A DNA stretch of 64,000 bases from an uncultured Flavihumibacter sp. Lineage in GTDB: Bacteria; Bacteroidota; Bacteroidia; Chitinophagales; Chitinophagaceae. Where the stretch lies: the NCBI GenBank assembly GCA_902168105.1, contig CABHOY010000020.1, forward strand, positions 1-64,000, given 5' to 3'. The position numbers and the translations under genes are program-made. Below the pieces are notes generated by a model, which saw nothing but the letters and a program-made list of their open reading frames with translations, had not been told where the DNA came from and did no database searches. Of this stretch, positions 1-6,946 are shown piece after piece (the first letter of the stretch is position 1; each line of letters opens with the position of its first letter).

Positions 1-72
1 AACATGGCTCAGAGATTTTGTAATTAAAGTTACATTTCATCTCGAAGCCATGTTTCTTCTTTCAAACATAAG

Positions 73-169
73 AACTCAAAAGTACGATACACCCTCTTTT
101 TATTCGGGTACCTGATGGAGCCAGGTAATCATTTAAACAATTCTCAACGCCTAATTTTACTTTTGAGTT
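73..169. repeat. 12-bp inverted repeat around a 73-nt spacer
   Basis: Perfect 12-bp arms AACTCAAAAGTA (73-84) and TACTTTTGAGTT (158-169). The spacer carries a second small inverted repeat, TACCTG/CAGGTA. It lies just past the stop of the small minus-strand gene that ends at 217, so it may form a structured 3' end or terminator. There is no clear T-tract, so the role is uncertain. Confidence 0.35.
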
Positions 170-216
170 TTCCCCTTTCTTATAATGATAATTACGATTG
201 TGAAAGAAGCGATTAT

Positions 217-426
217 TCAAGAAGGTAAAGACTCTTTGTATTTTTCGTCGGTCCTTTTAAGCTCTCTTTGAAAAGTTTCAATCGCCCATTTTCTTTTCTG
301 ATCCCAGTTCAATCCTTTAGGCATTATGATTTCTGGATTTGGATCAGCCTCTGATGAGGGTACTGTATAATGCCTGTCGGCATTCATTAATTGTTTTAAT
401 TTTCTGATGATTTTTTGTGTTAACAT
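217..426 (-). CDS. Small hypothetical protein (69 aa)
   Basis: No recognisable domain. The protein is short and highly charged, with a Lys/Arg-rich N-terminus followed by a Pro-rich stretch and a helical acidic/basic C-terminus; it has no signal peptide or membrane segment. It lies about 60 nt downstream of the membrane GAF-like gene on the same strand, so the two could be co-transcribed. The composition looks like a real soluble peptide rather than a shadow of another frame, and nothing is encoded opposite. Existence is plausible but unproven and function is unknown. Confidence 0.4.
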   Translation of the reverse strand: MLTQKIIRKLKQLMNADRHYTVPSSEADPNPEIIMPKGLNWDQKRKWAIETFQRELKRTDEKYKESLPS

Positions 427-485
427 AACTTATTTTTTAAAGGTTGGTATTAATTTTAATAATGGATATAACGTCAACGTTTATA

Positions 486-1289
486 CTATGAGTGTAAATT
501 AATGTATATTCTGGAAAGAGCGACTACTCTCTCATAAAATTTGTATTTTTTTGATGCGTCCAAAAGCAACTCTTCTGATGCAGGTGATCTGCTTTCTACA
601 TTCAGTACACCTATGACCTTTTTTTTAAGCCCGTTGACGTCCTTATCTATTAATACAAGCGGGCAGGAGGCAGCAATAACGACGGCTTCATTAAGCTTTC
701 TTTGCTCATCGTTTAGTCTGGTACTATCTGCATCAGCAATTTCCTGACGTAAAATTCCACCCTTAATGTTTCCCCAACTGGTTTCGTTTCCCTCTCTAAA
801 GGCCCAGCCGCAGAATCCCTGATTAATAGTCATTCTGAAGTTAAGTGGGGCGCAATAGATTCCATGATGCCAGATAACCTTTAAGATTTTTCCGTACAAT
901 GAGAATCGGCGCCGTTTGCGGGATAGCCATGCTAAAACCAGGTTTTCTTTAACAGGCTCTATATAGTAACAGAAACTAGTTTGGACTAGCATTATAGTGA
1001 AGTTAAAATTGAACTTTCGCCCATAATCATCGTCAAGATTGGTGGCCATGTACTTCATAACTTCCCATTTTTTTCTTGCCTGGCTTTCAAACAGCTTTAA
1101 TGGCGACCAAAACGAATAGTAGTATATAAAAACGGTAGCGAGAATAACAAAATAGTCAAGCCATATTCCCAGGTCAGGATGCATTGATTTCAACTTTTCA
1201 CAAAAATCGGGCATCCTCATAGCTGTTAGCAGCATTGTAATCAATGGTGCCAGGAAATAAACGATAAACTTTCTGATTCGATGAGTCAT
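486..1289 (-). CDS. Membrane-anchored GAF-like domain protein
   Basis: A 267-aa protein with two N-terminal hydrophobic segments (about residues 9-25 and 43-62) followed by a soluble region. The soluble part contains GAF-like signatures: an INQGFCGWAF stretch around residue 155 and IGVLNVESRSP near residue 225, the usual last strand of a GAF ligand pocket. GAF domains bind small ligands or cyclic nucleotides. No kinase, cyclase or other output domain is attached, so it is either a sensor acting through a partner or a divergent family. It stands alone apart from the 69-aa gene downstream. Function is inferred from fold only. Confidence 0.6.
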   Translation of the reverse strand: MTHRIRKFIVYFLAPLITMLLTAMRMPDFCEKLKSMHPDLGIWLDYFVILATVFIYYYSFWSPLKLFESQARKKWEVMKYMATNLDDDYGRKFNFNFTIMLVQTSFCYYIEPVKENLVLAWLSRKRRRFSLYGKILKVIWHHGIYCAPLNFRMTINQGFCGWAFREGNETSWGNIKGGILRQEIADADSTRLNDEQRKLNEAVVIAASCPLVLIDKDVNGLKKKVIGVLNVESRSPASEELLLDASKKYKFYERVVALSRIYINLHS

Positions 1290-1745
1290 TTTTCTTGGTA
1301 GCGGATAGTTAGGTAATAAATTTTAAAGGATCAGATACCACAATAAACAAGTTCTCCAATCATCTCATGGTTAACCGGTATTAATGAGATAATTATTTGA
1401 ATGGTCGGTAAGAACTGAATATTATGGTCGGTTAACATTTCCATGCGAACGAAAGTATAGGTATTTGCCGCACGAATTGTAAGAAGTCACGAAGTAATAA
1501 AATCTTTTCTTACTAAAGCGTTAATTCGATGTTAATGAAATGAGTTTTTCATCCAACCGTGATAGTGAGTACAAAGATCTGCGGGAAAGGCGTGGTTAAT
1601 GATATAGACGTCAGATGGCAAGAGAGGATGTGGAGATCAAATTTCTAGACCCTGAGTATACCAGTGTTGGTACCCTGGTTGTTAAAAAAAGCGGAAGCGG
1701 AACTTTACAAAAAGTTCCCGGCAGGAGAATAATGGTTGTAACGAT
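1290..1745. other. Intergenic region with direct repeat ATGGTCGGT
   Basis: No gene is supported here. The stretch contains the upstream region of the minus-strand GAF-like gene. ATGGTCGGT occurs at 1401-1409 and 1424-1432 (23 nt apart), with related GGTTAACCGGT just before it, which could be an operator for the divergent or adjacent gene. A plus-strand open frame begins at 1615 but is not convincing because it runs through the hairpin and into the DoxX gene. Confidence 0.3.
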
Positions 1746-1789
1746 ACCGCCTTACAACTTCTTTTTCAATCCGGAAGTTGTAAGGCGGT
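1746..1789. terminator. 16-bp perfect hairpin, putative terminator of the DoxX operon
   Basis: The arms at 1746-1761 and 1774-1789 are exact reverse complements (16 bp) with a 12-nt loop. It sits 12 nt beyond the stop codon of the minus-strand DoxX gene, where a terminator is expected. No T-run follows on either strand, so it may act only as an mRNA-stabilising 3' stem. Confidence 0.5.
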
Positions 1790-1800
1790 GTAATAACTTC

Positions 1801-2178
1801 TTATCTTACCATTGGGAGATATTTCTCACGATTCTCGATGATCACCCAGATGTTTATTGCAAATAGTACAAGCGCAATAGGCAATCCGGAAGGAGCGAGG
1901 ATAAGATGTGTCAAAACGATCCCGACCATAACCGGGAAGATAATGATAGCACCCAGGGCCCTGTATTTGTTGGTAATAAAAAGTATGCCGCCAACAATTT
2001 CTGCAACTGCGATCAGCGGCATGAGCCAGACGATTGTCATAAACGCCTCCATTACCTTTAACATTTTTTCAGGTATGTTATCGGGGGGCGGCATGTAATT
2101 AAAGAATTTGTTTAATCCTGAATTAATGAACATCAGTCCGAATAGTAGACTGACTACAAATAGAATTTTTTTCTTCAT
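1801..2178 (-). CDS. DoxX-like membrane protein
   Basis: A 125-aa protein with four hydrophobic segments (about residues 5-20, 48-68, 73-90 and 96-113), matching the four-helix DoxX/DoxD-like family. The helix 1 motif LMFINSGLNKFF and the segment PLIAVAEIVGGILF are typical of the family. DoxX-like proteins are small inner-membrane proteins sometimes linked to redox or thiol stress; the biochemical role here is unknown. It is the last gene of a three-gene minus-strand group, about 70 nt downstream of the SRPBCC gene, and is probably under control of the ArsR regulator at the head of the group. Confidence 0.8.
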   Translation of the reverse strand: MKKKILFVVSLLFGLMFINSGLNKFFNYMPPPDNIPEKMLKVMEAFMTIVWLMPLIAVAEIVGGILFITNKYRALGAIIIFPVMVGIVLTHLILAPSGLPIALVLFAINIWVIIENREKYLPMVR

Positions 2179-2250
2179 AGTTTTCTGTTTTCGTAACGTG
2201 CGTGTTGACCAGGTAGGCCTGGCATTGGTCTGAGAGCAGTCTAAATTAGC

Positions 2251-2754
2251 TTATTTTTTTAATGAAGGCAACAATTCGTCTAATCCTTCCATTGCCATTG
2301 CTAATCCTTCCCTGAAGCCCATCTGAATAGTTGCTTCGAGTTGAGCGAGGTCGTCATAGGAAATATGGATCTGCACAAGCGTTTTCTGTCCCTTATCGAT
2401 AAAAGTGACTTCCCATTTTGACTGGGGCATGTTGTTGTTCACCTTGCCTTCTGCATCGGCAAAGGCGTCAAGGCCGGTAAATGCTTTTCGTGGATCGATC
2501 TTCTGATAATTAGCAAGCGCCCAGTGTTCTTCACCTTCTGGTCCTACCATGGCATAATGCCAGGAGCCACCTTCCCGGAAGTCCATGTTTTTGGTTCGGG
2601 CTTTCCATGGTTTGGGCGCCCACCATTGGTCCAGGAGTTCGCTTTTTGTATAGGCATCCCATACGAGCGCAACTTCTGCATCAAACTCCCGTTTTACCGT
2701 GATGGTTTTGTTTTCTTTATCAACAGAAAAGTCAAAGGCTAAATTGGCGTTCAT
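2251..2754 (-). CDS. SRPBCC / AHSA1-type (START-like) domain protein
   Basis: A 167-aa cytoplasmic protein. The N-terminal strand TITVKREFDAEVALVWDAYT, the WWAPKPW motif near residue 45 and the C-terminal MGFREGLAMAMEGLDELL helix match the activator of Hsp90 ATPase homologue 1-like (AHSA1) branch of SRPBCC proteins. These have a helix-grip fold with a hydrophobic ligand cavity. The start codon overlaps the stop of the ArsR gene by 4 nt, a common arrangement in which ArsR-like repressors are paired with SRPBCC proteins. Ligand unknown. Confidence 0.85.
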   Translation of the reverse strand: MNANLAFDFSVDKENKTITVKREFDAEVALVWDAYTKSELLDQWWAPKPWKARTKNMDFREGGSWHYAMVGPEGEEHWALANYQKIDPRKAFTGLDAFADAEGKVNNNMPQSKWEVTFIDKGQKTLVQIHISYDDLAQLEATIQMGFREGLAMAMEGLDELLPSLKK

Positions 2755-3071
2755 TTTTTGTTGTTTTTAAGCGTTAATAATACTTTGTCAAGTTCGTTAA
2801 AGCGGCTCTCCCATATCTTTTTGAATTGCTCGAGCCATTGGTCGATCTCATTCATTTTATTTCCGTTTAACTGATAATAAATTTCCCTGCCGGTCTGTTC
2901 CTGGGTGACCAGCTGACATTCGGCGAGTATACGCAGGTGTTTTGACACGGCCTGCCGGGTCGTGTTAAAATGCTCGGCTATAGCATTTGGGGTCATTGCC
3001 TGAGATGCGATCAATAATATGATTGCCCTTCTTGTCGGATCGGCAACGGCCTGGAAAACATCTCTTCTCAT
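2751..3071 (-). CDS. ArsR-family winged-helix transcriptional regulator
   Basis: A 106-aa protein with a single winged-helix domain. It opens with VFQAVADPTRRAIILLI, the classic ArsR/SmtB N-terminus, followed by a recognition helix in NTTRQAVSKHLRIL and a wing ending in GREIYYQLN. It lacks the metal-binding CxC motif of arsenic and cadmium sensors, so it belongs to the non-metal group usually found beside SRPBCC genes. It heads the operon ArsR-SRPBCC-DoxX and probably autoregulates it; a repeated TCGGTTGC in the upstream region is a candidate operator. Confidence 0.9.
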   Translation of the reverse strand: MRRDVFQAVADPTRRAIILLIASQAMTPNAIAEHFNTTRQAVSKHLRILAECQLVTQEQTGREIYYQLNGNKMNEIDQWLEQFKKIWESRFNELDKVLLTLKNNKK

Positions 3072-3098
3072 TTTTCAATTATTAAATCCCGAAACCAT

Positions 3099-3130
3099 TC
3101 GGTTGCTAATATATGCAAATAATCGGTTGC
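3099..3130 (-). promoter_or_regulatory. Candidate ArsR operator: TCGGTTGC direct repeat
   Basis: TCGGTTGC occurs twice, at 3099-3106 and 3123-3130, exactly 24 bp apart and 28-59 nt upstream of the ArsR start. The spacing, just over two helical turns, and the position in the promoter region suggest a regulator site. This is inference from sequence only. Confidence 0.3.
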
Positions 3131-3258
3131 GGGTGATAAATCCAGGCAGTTTTTTCAAAACTTGAAAAGTTTGAAATATACTGGAAGAGGTATATGTATT
3201 TGATAATCTGTTAGTTGGTTGGAAATGGAATGCGTAAAACCCGCAATAGGAAAACGTT

Positions 3259-3266
3259 TAATTTTG
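3259..3266 (+). promoter_or_regulatory. Bacteroidota-type -7 element (TAATTTTG)
   Basis: An exact match to TAnnTTTG, 11 nt before the ATG of the 96-aa gene at 3278. No clear -33 TTTG was found at the expected distance. If used, the transcript would have a leader of only a few nucleotides. Confidence 0.35.
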
Positions 3267-3277
3267 GGTAAAAAATT

Positions 3278-3568
3278 ATGGCAAGAACAAATAATCAGTT
3301 AATTAGTGGCTTGAGGGTGAGCCTCGGAAAGGCGGTAAAGCCTTTTATCGTAAAAACTTTAGGAGATAAAGTTTTTATAAGCAAGTGTCCTGACATGAGC
3401 AATGTAGTCCCCTCAGAATTACAGATAGAATCTAATGATAGATTTGCGGCAGCTGTTCAGTACGCGAAAAGTATTGTCGCTGATCCGGTAAAGAAGGCCA
3501 ATTATAAAGTGAGAGACGGCAGGAACGTTTACCATTCTGCTATTAAGGATTACATGGAAACTCATTAA
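3278..3568 (+). CDS. Small protein of unknown function, divergent member of a local paralogue family
   Basis: A 96-aa protein with no signal peptide or membrane helix. It aligns with the proteins at 5789 and 6447: a Gly-rich N-terminal segment (SGLRVSLGKAV), a middle GDKVFISKCP, a DRFAAAVQYAK helix, the DPVKKANY motif, and a SAIKDYM end corresponding to SAYALAVKDAY in the others. The overall pattern (Gly-containing N-terminus, basic strand, PxxxQ, ERF-type helix, DPxxKAxY) resembles small DUF6266-like proteins of Bacteroidota, but this assignment is from memory. It is the most divergent of the three, having lost the RxxGKTxxxxK core. Function unknown. Confidence 0.65.
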   Translation: MARTNNQLISGLRVSLGKAVKPFIVKTLGDKVFISKCPDMSNVVPSELQIESNDRFAAAVQYAKSIVADPVKKANYKVRDGRNVYHSAIKDYMETH

Positions 3569-3576
3569 GAACTTCG

Positions 3577-4593
3577 CTATAAGGAATTTCTCAGGATGAG
3601 TTTAAAAGGATTTTTAGCCCGCTCCTGTTTCTTCTCCACAATCATTCGAGCAGCGGCGCTACCCATCTGCTCGTGATCTGTAGAGATCACTGTTATACCG
3701 TCCAGTAGAATTTCCTTCAGTAATGTTTCATTGTAGGATACTATACCTACATCTTTCCCAATAACGAGTTGCTCGTTCCTGCATATTTTTACAAGATTGA
3801 CAAGATCTGTTTCCTCAATAATAATATACGCTTGTCCTTTCGTAACCGGAGTTTGCATTTCTATGCCTTCTATAACAGAGAAATTAAAATCCTGCATCCT
3901 GCAGAAGTACCGGAACCCTTTTTCAATTTCCATAGGGTAAGGAGTTATTCCCGGGTTGACAAATACGAGGTTGTCGTATTTTTTAAGTGCAGACAATGCC
4001 TCATGTAACGCCTCGTAAATATCTTTTTCAAAGTTTTGATAAACTGTACCATAGTTTCCGTGGAGCTCCTGGAGATCTTTGTCCAGAAGGATCAATTGTT
4101 CTGCCGGTATTTTCTGTAGTATTTCTAATACTTTACCTGGTTGTTCATAAAAGTGTGGCATGATTACATAATAATCATAATCCCCCAGGTGATTATTGAT
4201 CAGGTTTTCAAATAAGGGAACGCTATGGTGGTGGATATGAAGATCTACGAATACGTTGTCGCCCAACGCCTTGACAAAAGCATTATAAACCTGCTTTTTA
4301 TAATTGCTGATCTTGTTGAAAATTAACAGGATACGCAGCGGGATGACCACATCTGTCCTGTTAATAAAATATCCTTTCCCCTTAACGGATATGATCACCT
4401 TTTTATCCCTCAGTTCTTTATAGGCTTTTTCTACTGTCCCTCTCGAAAGTAAATATTGCTCACTTAGTTCATTGATCGATGGAATTTGTTGATCACGGGT
4501 AAGAGCACCATCACGAACTGCGGCCATGATGGAGTCTGCAATTTGCATGTAAACGGGAATTTTGCTGCTGGTATCTATGTGCAAGCTTTTCAT
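3577..4593 (-). CDS. GntR-family regulator with LacI-type sugar-binding domain
   Basis: From the chosen ATG the protein is 338 aa. Residues about 11-78 form a GntR winged helix (PVYMQIADSIMAAV, PSINELSEQYLLSRGTVEKAY, KGKGYFI). Residues about 85-335 form a periplasmic-binding-protein/LacI-like effector domain ending in GSAAARMIVEKK. Such regulators usually sense a sugar and control transport or catabolic genes. An upstream ATG at 4683 would add 30 residues without family similarity and would run into the long palindrome, so 4593 is preferred. The gene converges on the small gene at 3278 with only 8 nt between stops. No sugar operon lies nearby, so the target is unknown. Confidence 0.85.
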   Translation of the reverse strand: MKSLHIDTSSKIPVYMQIADSIMAAVRDGALTRDQQIPSINELSEQYLLSRGTVEKAYKELRDKKVIISVKGKGYFINRTDVVIPLRILLIFNKISNYKKQVYNAFVKALGDNVFVDLHIHHHSVPLFENLINNHLGDYDYYVIMPHFYEQPGKVLEILQKIPAEQLILLDKDLQELHGNYGTVYQNFEKDIYEALHEALSALKKYDNLVFVNPGITPYPMEIEKGFRYFCRMQDFNFSVIEGIEMQTPVTKGQAYIIIEETDLVNLVKICRNEQLVIGKDVGIVSYNETLLKEILLDGITVISTDHEQMGSAAARMIVEKKQERAKNPFKLILRNSL

Positions 4594-4659
4594 TATGGTA
4601 AAATAGTAAAGAAATTGGAATTGTCGAAGTATGATTCTTTTATGGAGTATACGGGGTGC

Positions 4660-4754
4660 ATACAACTTGCATATAACGTTCATGATCTTCCGTTCATCCT
4701 CCGTTCGGAACGGAGGATGAACGGAAGATCATGAACGTTATATGCAAGTTGTAT
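4660..4754. repeat. Perfect 95-nt palindrome (47-bp arms, 1-nt centre)
   Basis: Every base from 4660 to 4706 pairs with its mirror from 4754 to 4708, with a single central G at 4707; complementarity fails beginning at 4659/4755. Within each arm GAACG (or its complement CGTTC) occurs three times, and the outer ends carry TACAACTTG/CAAGTTGTA. It lies 67-161 nt upstream of the GntR start, so transcripts crossing it would form a near-loopless 47-bp hairpin and the DNA could extrude a cruciform. It may be a regulator site, a mobile-element relic or an assembly fold-back artefact. Confidence 0.9.
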
Positions 4755-4796
4755 AAGCGTTATATTCATCATTGCCGGGATTGTTACGTGGTGCAC

Positions 4797-4853
4797 TTTT
4801 GACACACATGCGTGTAGCAGTTTTGACACACGTACCGGTGCTGTTTTTGACAC
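4797..4853. repeat. Three TTTTGACAC repeats with exact 24-bp spacing
   Basis: TTTTGACAC starts at 4797, 4821 and 4845. Each copy is followed by a partly palindromic ACGT/ATGCGT-containing stretch. The repeats lie between the palindrome and the putative LytTR promoter. LytTR proteins usually bind paired direct repeats about two helical turns apart, so these are candidate sites for the neighbouring LytTR protein. Confidence 0.5.
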
Positions 4854-4946
4854 TCACGTGTCCCATTTCCGGGACGCAGTATATATATGTCCTGTCAGTT
4901 TTAATGCGGTGAAAAATAACAGTTAAAAAAAGTTTCATCGAATTGA

Positions 4947-4974
4947 TTGGTGAATGATTATTTCAATAACTTTG
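4947..4974 (+). promoter_or_regulatory. Putative promoter for the LytTR gene (TTG / TAACTTTG)
   Basis: TAACTTTG at 4967-4974 is an exact TAnnTTTG match, with a TTG at 4947-4949 giving a 17-nt spacer. The predicted start would lie near 4981, leaving a leader of about 200 nt before the LytTR ATG at 5187, long enough for leader control. Confidence 0.45.
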
Positions 4975-5186
4975 CACTCATTCTGAAACAAAATTCCAGT
5001 GCGATGAAAAAATTATGAAACTGAAAAATTTGAACATCATGAAAAGTAGCGCATTTTGTACCCCGCTTGTTAAACCCTATCTGGTCCCTCAAAACCTACT
5101 ACATTCCCTATGTAGTCTATGCGCCCTACGCAACATCCTATCTTCTCACGCTCACACTTTTTCATTCACAATTATCATGAAGCTTA

Positions 5187-5522
5187 ATGACAAATTATAT
5201 GCTTGTTTTAACAAAGGAAAATATTCGCGTACCGGTTGGTCACGATGAGTTCCTTTATATTACAGCAGCTGGAAAGTATAGCAGCATCAAATTGAAAACC
5301 GGAAAAACCCACCTCGTAAGACGAAGCCTTAAAGACCTGGAACAAGCACTTTCACCAGATATGTTTTGCCGTGTACATAGGAAATACATTGTTTCACTGC
5401 TTTATATTAAACGTGTGGAATCAGATGCCATTCATGTAGATGGAGGGGGGATCAAAGGGGAGGATATCCCTCTGGGCCGCGAGTATAAAGATGCGTTTTT
5501 GGGCCGGTTTATTCTTGCCTGA
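5187..5522 (+). CDS. Stand-alone LytTR-type DNA-binding protein
   Basis: A 111-aa protein consisting almost entirely of a LytTR domain (residues about 13-108). Diagnostic stretches are DEFLYITAAGKYSSI, the LVRRSLKDLE helix, FCRVHRKYIVSL and a final EDIPLGREYKD. LytTR domains bind direct repeats in DNA, usually as the output of LytR/AgrA response regulators. Here there is no receiver domain and no adjacent histidine kinase, so it is an orphan regulator. The next genes on the strand are two paralogous small proteins (5789 and 6447), possible targets. An internal Met at residue 5 is an alternative start. Confidence 0.85.
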   Translation: MTNYMLVLTKENIRVPVGHDEFLYITAAGKYSSIKLKTGKTHLVRRSLKDLEQALSPDMFCRVHRKYIVSLLYIKRVESDAIHVDGGGIKGEDIPLGREYKDAFLGRFILA

Positions 5523-5788
5523 TATTTTCTATGCATACTGCTTGTAAGAATTGGTGCATGTAGTGAATAGGAGGGCGTAGTTCAGGGACATGCTAATGCA
5601 GTTTATACCGTTTTTTTGCAGTTCAGGGACATTGTTGAAAAACCACCCTGAAATCCATCCTAATATTGCATCGTCAATCGCCGCTAAACGGTGCTGCGTC
5701 TGAAACAGGGGAGAGACGCCTCTTGTTTCAACCGGTAGTGGTGAGTGCATGAAACAATCATTTTTAATCATTCTAAATTGAAATTAAT

Positions 5789-6361
5789 ATGGCTATTAAT
5801 AAAAACAACTTCTTCATTGAAGGAGTATCAGGAACAATCGCAAAACAAATGACCCTGAGTCAACGTTCAGGCAAAACAATTGTCGGAAAAAAATCTAAAG
5901 GAAGCTCCTTACCGCCGACCGAAAACCAGATCGCCATCAGGGAAAAGTTTGAAGATGCAAGCGAATACGCATTAAGTGTGCTCGAAGATCCGGTGCAGAA
6001 AGCTGCTTATACGTTAGAAGCTACTAAAGTTGGAATGAGCGCATATGCCCTCGCATTGAAAGACGCTCATTCTTTCCCGGAGGTCCGTCGCATCATAACA
6101 GGTAAGTATAAAGGTCTCGTTGGCGGCATCATTACGATCAGGGCGAGAGATGTTTTTAAACTGGATAATGTAAAGGTAGTGATCATGTCTGCTGCGGGTG
6201 CGCTGATCGAAGAAGGTCAGGCTGTAGCGGCAGGTGGTCGCAGCAAAGACTGGAAATATACGGCCACTGTTGCAAACCCGGCAATTCCCGGTACACGTGT
6301 CGTCATCACGGCTACGGATGTACCCGGTAATGAAACAACCAGGGAGTTTGTGCTCGACTAA
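5789..6361 (+). CDS. Two-domain small-protein paralogue (190 aa), unknown function
   Basis: Residues 1 to about 100 match the protein at 6447 closely (SGTIAKQMTLSQRSGKTIV, LPPTENQIAIREKFEDAS, EDPVQKAAY, SAYALALKDAH). Residues about 105-190 are an extra beta-rich segment (GGIITIRARDVFKLDNVKVV and onwards to TRVVITATDVPGNETTREF) that looks like an immunoglobulin-like or carrier sandwich. There is no signal peptide or membrane segment. A strong hairpin terminator follows at 6396. The added domain suggests the conserved N-terminal unit is a module used in different proteins. No function can be assigned. Confidence 0.7.
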   Translation: MAINKNNFFIEGVSGTIAKQMTLSQRSGKTIVGKKSKGSSLPPTENQIAIREKFEDASEYALSVLEDPVQKAAYTLEATKVGMSAYALALKDAHSFPEVRRIITGKYKGLVGGIITIRARDVFKLDNVKVVIMSAAGALIEEGQAVAAGGRSKDWKYTATVANPAIPGTRVVITATDVPGNETTREFVLD

Positions 6362-6395
6362 TCAGCTTTGAACTTCACTGATGTAAAACAAAATC

Positions 6396-6425
6396 GCGTC
6401 CCGGCATTAACCGGGACGCATTTTT
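6396..6425 (+). terminator. Rho-independent terminator after the 190-aa gene
   Basis: The stem GCGTCCCGG (6396-6404) and CCGGGACGC (6411-6419) is perfect, with a 6-nt loop, followed by ATTTTT. It lies 35 nt past the stop and separates this gene from the next paralogue. Confidence 0.8.
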
Positions 6426-6446
6426 CGAAACACTAAATATTAATAG

Positions 6447-6743
6447 ATGATAATAAATAACAAAGACCTGCTCTTTATCGGCATGTCCGGTAGCCTGGGT
6501 GATTTTACCTTCAGTCAGCGGAATGGTAAGACGGTCAGAAGCAGGAAAAGAGGAGCAAGTAAGGTGCCGCCTACAGAAAAGCAAATTGCAGCCATGGAAC
6601 GCTTCAAAACAGCAAGCCGGCAAGCATTACTTATGTTAGTAGATCCGGCCAGAAAGGCCTTTTATGAGGCAAAAGCAGCAGGGAAAGATATGAGCGCATA
6701 TGCTTTGGCGGTGAAGGATGCTTACCGGTTATTAAATAATTAA
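6447..6743 (+). CDS. Small paralogue of the 190-aa protein (98 aa), unknown function
   Basis: A 98-aa basic protein. Its motifs are GMSGSLGDFTFSQRNGKTV, a basic RSRKR cluster, VPPTEKQIAAMERFKTAS, the DPARKAFY motif and SAYALAVKDAY. These align with residues 1 to about 100 of the 190-aa neighbour and, more weakly, with the 96-aa protein at 3278. No signal peptide or membrane helix is seen. It starts 22 nt after the terminator hairpin of the preceding gene, so it either has its own start or depends on readthrough. Function unknown; the basic core and helical C-terminus are compatible with nucleic-acid or protein binding. Confidence 0.7.
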   Translation: MIINNKDLLFIGMSGSLGDFTFSQRNGKTVRSRKRGASKVPPTEKQIAAMERFKTASRQALLMLVDPARKAFYEAKAAGKDMSAYALAVKDAYRLLNN

Positions 6744-6885
6744 TAAACAATGATTTGTGAAGTAACGGCAGCGGACTTTGCTCTTTTTGGAGAAACACTT
6801 GACAGTATCAACTGATTCAAAAGTTTATGCATATTAAGTAGTTGTTAAAATATAAAATAATTTAATTCAATAATAATATTATTTG

Positions 6886-6893
6886 TAATTTTG
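6886..6893 (+). promoter_or_regulatory. Bacteroidota-type -7 element (TAATTTTG)
   Basis: Exact TAnnTTTG, 53 nt before the ATG of the double-CxxC gene at 6947, in an AT-rich stretch. No well-spaced -33 TTTG was found. Confidence 0.35.
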
Positions 6894-6946
6894 TAGGGTA
6901 GTTCGTGGACAAACTACCTATCCCTTACCAGACTAATTAATTACCT

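Larger units (their letters stand above)
4594..5186. other. Intergenic control region between GntR and LytTR genes
   Basis: About 590 nt without a supported gene. It holds the 95-nt palindrome, the 24-bp repeat cluster and a TAACTTTG promoter. Small open frames occur on both strands (for example 4738-4938 minus and 5015-5248 plus) but lack supporting features; the minus-strand one is three 8-residue repeats produced by the 24-bp DNA repeat. Confidence 0.5.

Noticed and set aside
1615..1866. Plus-strand open frame of 83 codons
   Set aside because: It runs through the perfect hairpin and into the 3' end of the DoxX gene on the other strand, and has no recognisable domain.
4660..4754. Insertion-sequence end or integron attachment site
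   Set aside because: No transposase or integrase and no target-site duplication could be found around the palindrome, so it is reported only as a palindrome.
4797..4853. Possible CRISPR-like array
   Set aside because: Only three 9-bp units with 15-bp spacers and no cas genes; far too short for a CRISPR repeat.
4738..4938. Minus-strand 66-codon frame with VKxx repeats
   Set aside because: Its repeat is simply the 24-bp DNA repeat read in frame, and it begins and ends without gene-like context.
5015..5248. Plus-strand 77-codon frame upstream of the LytTR gene
   Set aside because: It overlaps the LytTR start in another frame and has biased, Cys/Leu/His-rich composition typical of non-coding sequence.
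5529..5771. Minus-strand 80-codon frame between LytTR and the 190-aa gene
   Set aside because: No domain, no upstream promoter, and composition unlike neighbouring genes; a short TTCAGGGACAT repeat in it is not informative.
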